Source of the DNA: CAVQND01 sp049518415
GTDB lineage: Bacteria; Verrucomicrobiota; Verrucomicrobiia; Limisphaerales; UBA8199
DNA: 64,000 nucleotides
Assembly (NCBI GenBank): GCA_049518415.1
Contig: JBEKRX010000020.1
Span: 1 to 64,000, forward strand
Reading direction: 5' to 3'
Within the stretch, counting starts at the first letter, position 1; each line of letters opens with the position of its first letter. Below are positions 59,701 through 64,000 of the stretch, in pieces. The notes under the pieces were generated by a model. The model was not told the origin of the DNA. It searched no databases and saw nothing but the letters and a program-made list of their open reading frames with translations. The translations under genes were made by a program, and so were the position numbers.

Positions 59701-60729
59701 GGTCCACTTGGCCGGGGCCTCGACATTTGCCTTCATCGTAACCGTTTGCTCCGCTCCCGCCTGGAGCGGCGGAATGATGACTGACGAGGCGGGGGCGAGG
59801 GTGACCTTCCTGCCCGTGGGGTCATAGAGCTCGAGGGATACTCGCTGCTCCTTTTGGGGCTTCTCACTGTAGTTCCTGACCTTGGCGACGACCTGGAGCG
59901 TGGCATCTTTATATTGCGCATCCAGGTCCGTCTTGACGAAGAAGTCGCGGATATGCGCCTCGGGCGCGCTCCAGAGGGTAACATTGCGGAAGATGCCGCT
60001 GAGACGCCACATGTCCTGGCATTCGAGGTAACTCCCCGCGCTGTAGCGATAGACCTCGGCGGCCAGCACGTTCGGCTGCCCGAGTCTCACGTATTTCGTG
60101 ACGTCGAACTCCGCCGGGGTGCGGCTGTCGGTGCTGAAACCGACCTTTTGTCCGTTGATCCAGAGGAAAAAGGCGGAATCCACGCCGTCGAAGGTGAGGA
60201 ACACCCGGCGCCCGGCCCAGGCGGCGGGCACGTCGAAATGGCGCCGGTAAGAGCCGACGGGATTGCGGTCGCGGTAGGCGGGCCAGTCCTGGGGCGGTTC
60301 GCCCATCACGCGCGGCCAGTCGCGTTTGAAGGTGTAGCGAATATTCGAGTAGATCGGCGTGTCGTAGCCTTGGAGTTGCCAATTCGAGGGCACGGGGATT
60401 TCTTTCCAGCCGCTCACGTCGAATTCGGGCTGGTAGAAATCCACCGGCCGGTCGGATGGGTTGCCGACCCAGTTGAATTTCCACAGGCCGTTGAGGTCGC
60501 GGGCGAACGGCGACTCGCGGCGCCGGCCGGCGAGCGCCTGATCGCTCGTGGCGTAGGGCATCAAGGTGGCGTGCGGCGGCTCTTTGTTAAGACCGAGCAC
60601 CTGCTCGTTCTCAATCTCGGGCGGCAGGGGGGGAGCATCGGCGGCCAGGGCCAGGCCGGGCACGGCCAACACCACCAGCACGGCCAGCGAAAACAACCGT
60701 TCAAACCGCGGCTGGCAAAGCGCATTCAT
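56710..60729 (-). CDS. GH2 beta-galactosidase (LacZ-type), secreted, with C-terminal CBM32-like domain
   Basis: A 1339-residue exported enzyme hydrolysing terminal beta-galactosides. After the signal peptide come the LacZ domain 1 jelly-roll ('GLWKFNWVGNPSDRPVDFY', 'IPVPSNWQLQGYDTPIYSN'), an Ig domain, and the TIM barrel with acid/base Glu506 in 'WSLGNEAGPG' and nucleophile Glu571 in 'PLYCCEYAHAMSNSMG'. A small Ig domain and the large beta-galactosidase domain 5 ('FGRGPLENYPDRKRGSDIA') follow. The last about 140 residues form an F5/8-type (CBM32) domain ('DLARPTKLGGVLYTARAG'). E. coli LacZ has 1023 residues, so the CBM explains the extra length. Its product could feed the galactokinase-like enzyme. 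ATG at 60729. Confidence 0.96.
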   Translation of the reverse strand: MNALCQPRFERLFSLAVLVVLAVPGLALAADAPPLPPEIENEQVLGLNKEPPHATLMPYATSDQALAGRRRESPFARDLNGLWKFNWVGNPSDRPVDFYQPEFDVSGWKEIPVPSNWQLQGYDTPIYSNIRYTFKRDWPRVMGEPPQDWPAYRDRNPVGSYRRHFDVPAAWAGRRVFLTFDGVDSAFFLWINGQKVGFSTDSRTPAEFDVTKYVRLGQPNVLAAEVYRYSAGSYLECQDMWRLSGIFRNVTLWSAPEAHIRDFFVKTDLDAQYKDATLQVVAKVRNYSEKPQKEQRVSLELYDPTGRKVTLAPASSVIIPPLQAGAEQTVTMKANVEAPAKWTAETPNLSTAVITLIDEGAASTAPSELLSARVGFRKIEIKGQVFTINGVPVKLKGANRHENWPDTGHYVSEERMRRDLELLKQMNANHVRTCHYPDDPRWYELCDEYGIYLVAEANIESHGYGYGRESLSNQPEWEKAHVARNVANVETHKNHPSVIIWSLGNEAGPGPNFRAALRAIKALDPSRPTHYERFELGDGNPCDIDSVMYPGHQWLESIGKSPRKKPLYCCEYAHAMSNSMGAIGEYNDLFDRYENLMGGAIWEWQDQAIWNRRDPSHPFLAYGGDFGDQPNDSVFILKGVVFADRTPTPKYPEAKKAYQWIGFEAEDLAAGKIRIKNKYAFTNLKQFRLAWSLTREDGGDLTGSLPSLDLAPGQAATITVPLAQARLAPGAECFLRVSFLLDQDERWARRGHEVAAEQFKLPPSAEVTDRGADASDAGTLSLEQDAARIKVAGKPGAFPVDLKGNVKRVATGFALTFDKTTGLLTDWTVDGVPLLKAGGGPQLYAWRAPHLNDDLWAAAAWKSRGLDQLSFKPASIEVTNLSLSVTSGPTQVLMEQRDRLQRVVREAKAVQVRLSGRSQGKGGFAFSQTMTYTIFDDGRVAVDLSVAPGTQRVVLPRLGLRLFLDKALETATYFGRGPLENYPDRKRGSDIARWTATTRELMTPYVATMECGNHEDVRWVALRAASGVGLLASADDGVMAMSALPCSDEELAAVKHPHELPESSATVLCLSPRTLGVGSAGCGPQPLPQYVPHTEPLVFSCVLRPLTAGTKATAFGSLARQAPPPRVKPVLVARDQQGRIVLASTTADARISCSLNGAPRAAYEGPMELGESGALYIRAELPGALPFAGELQLAQAGHQGQWKIVAASSFEPGEGDPAHAIDGDPETFWHSRWSSDEAGPPHWLVIDLARPTKLGGVLYTARAGSENGRVRDYELYLSADGQDWGSAPAAKGRLRGGVEPQAIRLNEPVTARFLKFVALSEIRNRPWTSVAELDILPAE

Positions 60730-61082
60730 GAACGCGAAATAAGGGAAAGGCGGGGCCGCGCCAAGCAGAAAACGCGGCGGGCGGGGGACCGCAAGGTGGC
60801 AGCGGCCTCCGGCCGCTGCTCATTCAAAGGTTCTTCAACCAGGAAGCGACAGTTCATGAACCTGTAGTTGCAGATTGGGAGCACTGCCGCTTGGTGGCCG
60901 ACCTTTTCGGAGCGGTGGACCAAACCATGCGGAGCCAGGGAAGCAGTCAGACAATTCTCCCTCCAGCAGGATAGCCTTCTGCCAAGCTCTTCAGCAGGAA
61001 CGACTGTCTTCCTCTCCCTGGATGGGTTTACGCACCGTACACCGTCATCTTCATAAACCCTTGATCTTCCAACATCACGGAG
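60730..61082. other. 353-bp region upstream of the beta-galactosidase gene
   Basis: No supported gene. It carries the presumed promoter of the GH2 gene (minus strand) and the 3' flank of the tRNA gene. Small open frames on the plus strand have no recognisable similarity. Confidence 0.4.
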
Positions 61083-61157
61083 TGGAGGCGAGGGTCGGAA
61101 TCGAACCGACGCATAAGGCTTTTGCAGAGCCCTGCCTTACCACTTGGCTACCCCGCC
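61083..61157 (-). tRNA. tRNA-Cys (GCA)
   Basis: The minus strand folds as a complete tRNA. The acceptor GGCGGGG pairs with CCTCGCC (one G-U), with discriminator U and an encoded CCA (61083-61085). The anticodon loop CTGCAAA presents GCA for cysteine, and the T loop is GTTCGATTC. It is transcribed away from the TPR gene. Confidence 0.96.
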
Positions 61158-61253
61158 ATGAGCTTCGTTGGGGAAATTAAATCACTTTGGGCCGCGCGCA
61201 AGTCTTTAATTCTGCGCGGAAATGCCGGGAGCGACCGCGAACGGTGGCGTTCA

Positions 61254-61673
61254 TCAGGCAATCCTGACCTTCATTTTCCGGATTTTGTCCTTGATGCCGC
61301 GGTAGAGCGGATGCTGGCGGAGTTGGCGCAGGTCCGGGTCCCTGGCCAGCCATTTAAAGTCGCGGTAGCCCAGGGCCAGGGCTTTTTCCAAAGCCGCGGC
61401 GGCCAAATCGAACTCGTGGTTGAGCGAATAACTGCAGGCGAGATTGTAAAAGACGAGCGGATTGCCCGGCTCGAGCCGGGACAATTGTTGGTCGACCTTC
61501 AAGCTGTGTTGGAAGTTGCCCCGCTGGGTATAGGAGTCCCCTAGAATCTGCAGCGCTTCGATGTATTGGGGATCGCGGCGAACCAGCCCCGCCAGGAAGG
61601 AGATTTTGATGTCCAAGTCGCGCACCGCTTGGCGGGTCAGTTTCTTACTTTTGGCACTGCTTTTGTCCGGCAT
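61254..61673 (-). CDS. small TPR-repeat protein
   Basis: A 139-residue cytosolic protein with two to three tetratricopeptide repeats: 'PQYIEALQILGDSYTQRGNF', 'PGNPLVFYNLACSYSLNHEF' and 'DLAAAALEKALALGYRDFKW'. TPRs mediate protein-protein contacts; the C-terminus 'DPDLRQLRQHPLYRGIKDKI' is the short extension common in such 'TPR end' proteins. The N-terminus is Lys/Ser-rich. The ATG at 61673 is chosen over an upstream start because the region before it is unrelated. It follows cinA by 68 bp on the same strand, so it may be co-transcribed. Confidence 0.8.
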   Translation of the reverse strand: MPDKSSAKSKKLTRQAVRDLDIKISFLAGLVRRDPQYIEALQILGDSYTQRGNFQHSLKVDQQLSRLEPGNPLVFYNLACSYSLNHEFDLAAAALEKALALGYRDFKWLARDPDLRQLRQHPLYRGIKDKIRKMKVRIA

Positions 61674-61741
61674 ACAACGCGGTAGATTCTTTCGCAGCGC
61701 GGTGGACAAGTCAAGCCGGAGGGCAGAGCCAATCACCGGTC

Positions 61742-63013
61742 TCAACCGGCGCCCAAACTTGCCGTCCGCCGCAATAAATCCAGGGCCTGTTGTGCGGTCA
61801 CCTCTTTGAAGGTCTCCCGGTCGTAGGGATTGAAATGGCGCTCGACCAGTGTTGGGAACGGGCCGGCCAGACTGACGAAGACCGTGCCGACGGGTTTGGC
61901 CGCCGTGCCCCCGGCGGGACCGGCGATGCCCGTGACCGACAGGGCATAATCCGCCCCGGTTTCCCGCCGGGCGCCTTCGGCCATCTCCCGCCCGACCGGC
62001 TCGCTCACTGCGCCGTGCTGGGCGATGGTCTCCGGCCGCACACCCAGGAACTTCCGCTTGGCGTCATTGCTGTAAGTGACCAGCGCCGCCAGCAGCACCG
62101 CCGAGGCGCCGGGCACATTGGTCACCCGGTGAGCAATGCAGCCGCCGGTGCAGGACTCCGCCAGGGCGAGCGTCTGGTTCCGCGCCGTCAGCAAACGAAC
62201 CAGCACGGCCTCCAACTCCTCTTCTCCCACCGCATAGAGGCGCGGACCGAGGAGGTTGGCAACAATCCGCCCGGCTTCGTCCACCCGCTCCTGGGCGCCC
62301 GCCCCCCTGGCAGCCAGCCGCACATCCACTTGCCCGGGCCGCGCGCAATACCCAAGCTCAAGGCCCGCCTGGACCAGTGCCTGCAACGGACCGCCGATGG
62401 TCTCCTCGACCACCGACTCCCCAAGGCCGGTCGTCCTGAGGGTGCGGCTAACAAACTGGTCCGCCGGCGGCAACACCCGCGCCAGGAACGGCGCCACTGA
62501 ATCGCTAAACAGGGGCCGCAATTCCCGGGGCGGGCCGGGCAGCAGGATGAGCCAACTGGACCTGCCCCCGCTGCGAAAGGGACTGGGGGCGACCTCCAGG
62601 GCCAGGCCCGGCGCCGTGCCGTGCAGATTCGGCAAAACCACCGCCCCGTCGGGCACCATCGCCTGCGCCCGCGTCCGCTCCGGCATGGCGCGGTGGCGGG
62701 CCTCAAAGAACTCCTTGAGGCGGGCGCGCAGGGCGGGGTCTTCGCGCAATGGCCGCCCGAGCATCCGGGCAAGGCATTCCCGCGTCAGGTCGTCCGAGGT
62801 CGGGCCCAGGCCGCCGGTCGTGATGACCAGGTCGGCGCGAGCCAGCGCCTCGCGCGCGGCCTGCTGGATGGCCGGTCCGCTATCCGGCACCGCCACCTGG
62901 CGGCTGACGGAGTATCCCAAATCAGTCAGGCGACGGCAGAGCCACTGCTGGTGCGTATTGAGCACCCGGCCCAGCAGCAGTTCGCTGCCGGTGTTGATCA
63001 ATTCCACGTTCAT
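61742..63013 (-). CDS. cinA: CinA-family nicotinamide-nucleotide amidohydrolase
   Basis: A 423-residue two-domain protein. The N-terminal MoCF-like domain ('MNVELINTGSELLLGRVLNT', 'DLVITTGGLGPTSDDLTRE') is the ADP-ribose pyrophosphatase/COG1058 half. The C-terminal CinA domain ('LALAESCTGGCIAHRVTNVP', 'VTYSNDAKRKFLGV', 'SVTGIAGPAGGTAAKPVGTV') is the NMN deamidase of pyridine-nucleotide salvage. Length and motifs are normal. The ATG at 63013 is supported by the immediate 'NVELINTGSELL' start; a longer frame would be built from the heptamer array at 63029-63063. The sensor kinase gene lies 105 bp upstream on the same strand. Confidence 0.95.
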   Translation of the reverse strand: MNVELINTGSELLLGRVLNTHQQWLCRRLTDLGYSVSRQVAVPDSGPAIQQAAREALARADLVITTGGLGPTSDDLTRECLARMLGRPLREDPALRARLKEFFEARHRAMPERTRAQAMVPDGAVVLPNLHGTAPGLALEVAPSPFRSGGRSSWLILLPGPPRELRPLFSDSVAPFLARVLPPADQFVSRTLRTTGLGESVVEETIGGPLQALVQAGLELGYCARPGQVDVRLAARGAGAQERVDEAGRIVANLLGPRLYAVGEEELEAVLVRLLTARNQTLALAESCTGGCIAHRVTNVPGASAVLLAALVTYSNDAKRKFLGVRPETIAQHGAVSEPVGREMAEGARRETGADYALSVTGIAGPAGGTAAKPVGTVFVSLAGPFPTLVERHFNPYDRETFKEVTAQQALDLLRRTASLGAG

Positions 63014-63028
63014 GCTGCACAAGCTTAG

Positions 63029-63063
63029 AGTCCAAAGTCCAAACGCCAAAGTCCAAAGTCCAA
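63029..63063. repeat. heptanucleotide array upstream of cinA
   Basis: Five heptamers in a row: AGTCCAA twice, ACGCCAA once, AGTCCAA twice. The unit length equals that of the array at 1262-1529, though the sequence differs. It lies between the sensor kinase stop and the cinA ATG. Confidence 0.85.
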
Positions 63064-63118
63064 ACGCTGCGCGCGGCCTGGAAGCCAGGAGCGGACGGGC
63101 GTTGGCACGGCCAGCCGC

Positions 63119-64000
63119 TCAAACCGGCAGGACGATGGTCACGGTGGTGCCCTGGCCGGGAGGGGACTTGATTTTGACCTTGCCGTGATGCGTCTCGACG
63201 ACCCGGCCGACGATGGCCAGCCCCAGGCCCGTGCCCTTGGCTTTGGTCGTGCCCAGGACCGAGGTGAAGGCGCGGCGGCGCTGTTCCTGGCTCATGCCCG
63301 GCCCGGTGTCTTTGAACTGCACCGCCACGTGGGTCGGGTGCCCGGCCCCGGGCGGGGCCGAGAGGGAACGGGAGGTGATGGTGAGCGTACCGCCGGCGGG
63401 CATGGCCTCGGCGGCGTTGAGGATGAGGTTGAGAAAGGCCTGTTCGAGTTGGGGGGCGTCGCCCATCACGCTGGGCAGGGTGGGCTGGAGCTGGCGTTGG
63501 AGTTGGACTTTCTGGTGGCTGAGCCTGTGGCGGACGAGCAGGCCCAGTTCATCGATCAACTCGTTCAGGTTCACCGGGGCCAACTGGGGCTCGGTCGTGC
63601 GGGCGAAATCGAGGATCTGCTCGACGATGCGGTTGAGGTGTTCGATCTTTTCACCGATGATGCGGGCGTCCTGGGCGCGGGGGTCGCCGGCGGAGAACTT
63701 CAGGTCCAGCGAATGGTAGAGCATCTTCATCACGGTGAGCGGGTTGCGGATTTCGTGGGCCACCTCGGCGGCCAGCAGGCCCAGTGCGGACAGCTTTTCG
63801 TTCTGGCGCAACTGCTCTTCGACGTCCACCACCCGCTCGTAAAGCCGGGCCTTTTCAATGGCGATGGCGGACAGCTCGGCCAGGGCGGAGAGGATGCGGA
63901 TCTCCTCGTTGGAAAAGCTGTAGGGTCGGCCCGTATAGACGCTGAGGGTGCCGATGGCCTGGCCGGCGAAGAGGAGCGGCACGCTGAGCAGGGCCACCAA
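63119..64000 (-). CDS. sensor histidine kinase (GAF-HisKA-HATPase), 5' end outside window
   Basis: The frame is open to the window edge, so the N-terminus is missing. The visible 293 residues are the end of a GAF domain ('SVPLLFAGQAIGTLSVYTGR', 'LSALAELSAIAIEKARLYER'), a coiled linker, a HisKA domain with phosphoacceptor His in 'AAEVAHEIRNPLTV' (residue 82 of the visible part), and an HATPase domain with N box 'NLILNAAEAM', 'FKDTGPGM' and 'GTGLGLAIV'. It is an NtrB-like kinase. It could phosphorylate the NtrC-type regulator at 2819-4180, but the 59-kb separation makes this a guess. cinA follows it. Confidence 0.93.
   Translation of the reverse strand: MVALLSVPLLFAGQAIGTLSVYTGRPYSFSNEEIRILSALAELSAIAIEKARLYERVVDVEEQLRQNEKLSALGLLAAEVAHEIRNPLTVMKMLYHSLDLKFSAGDPRAQDARIIGEKIEHLNRIVEQILDFARTTEPQLAPVNLNELIDELGLLVRHRLSHQKVQLQRQLQPTLPSVMGDAPQLEQAFLNLILNAAEAMPAGGTLTITSRSLSAPPGAGHPTHVAVQFKDTGPGMSQEQRRRAFTSVLGTTKAKGTGLGLAIVGRVVETHHGKVKIKSPPGQGTTVTIVLPV

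Noticed and set aside
56581..59784. A 1067-codon open frame on the plus strand opposite the beta-galactosidase gene
   Set aside because: It mirrors the GH2 gene, whose catalytic motifs are intact on the other strand, and has the Gly/Ala/Arg-rich composition of antisense shadows in GC-rich DNA.
1..64000. Sigma-54 (-24/-12) promoters for the NtrC-type regulator
   Set aside because: I found no TGGCAC-N5-TTGC-like site at a sensible distance before an operon by eye; a weight-matrix scan would be needed.

Overview
The window is high-GC bacterial DNA, gene-dense on both strands. The best guess is a member of the Verrucomicrobiota (Limisphaerales/Pedosphaera-like) or a close PVC relative. The reasons are the many secreted glycoside hydrolases, several Tat-exported Gfo/Idh/MocA oxidoreductases, exported PQQ-type propellers, a pseudopilin-like H-X9-DG domain, and abundant short intergenic repeats. 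This is inference from gene content; the window has no rRNA or other phylogenetic marker.

Layout. 1-16.4 kb is mostly housekeeping and mixed genes: an esterase-like lipoprotein with a repeat-built 5' end, an acyltransferase, an NtrC-type sigma-54 activator coupled to a shrunken C26 amidotransferase, IspF, a lipoprotein, TsaD, a C-terminal processing protease, an exported amidohydrolase, a HicB-like small protein, an exported hypothetical, a glycosidase-like protein and an RlmI-type methyltransferase. 16.9-22.3 kb (minus strand) holds an acetyltransferase-like membrane protein, then GH16, a galactokinase-like kinase and a sugar:H+ symporter. 22.5-33.2 kb holds a zeta-toxin remnant, a clan GH-A glycosidase, a Tat-exported epimerase-like protein, a Gfo/Idh/MocA oxidoreductase, remnants of other genes, and a translationally coupled GH38-like/double-propeller pair. 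33.5-44.4 kb (plus strand) is a collinear run: ThuA, Gfo/Idh/MocA, GH10, apiosidase-like DUF4038, GH141-like beta-helix, GHL6-type glycosidase. 44.6-60.7 kb (minus strand) holds a truncated secreted protein, DUF4832, two beta-helix proteins (one frameshifted), a GH42-like enzyme with a zinc ribbon, a secreted lectin-like protein and a GH2 beta-galactosidase. 61-64 kb returns to tRNA-Cys, a TPR protein, CinA and a sensor kinase cut by the window edge.

How it fits together. About 17-61 kb reads as a polysaccharide-utilisation region: secreted hydrolases and beta-helix proteins cut pectin-, xylan- or galactan-like glycans, exported oxidoreductases with epimerase-like and ThuA partners may process glycosides through keto-sugars, and a porter plus sugar kinase bring hexose into metabolism. 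The combination of DUF4038 (apiosidase-like) and GH141-like proteins recalls rhamnogalacturonan-II degradation. No SusC/SusD pair is present; only a possible C-terminal scrap of an outer-membrane barrel is seen.

The most notable structure lies between and inside genes: heptanucleotide arrays (one building the signal peptide of an esterase-like protein that lacks its nucleophile serine), and a scatter of gene scraps, mostly 3' ends (GH10, PQQ propeller, Gfo/Idh/MocA, zeta toxin, beta-barrel), two of them near-identical to intact genes in this window. This indicates active local recombination of the catabolic region.
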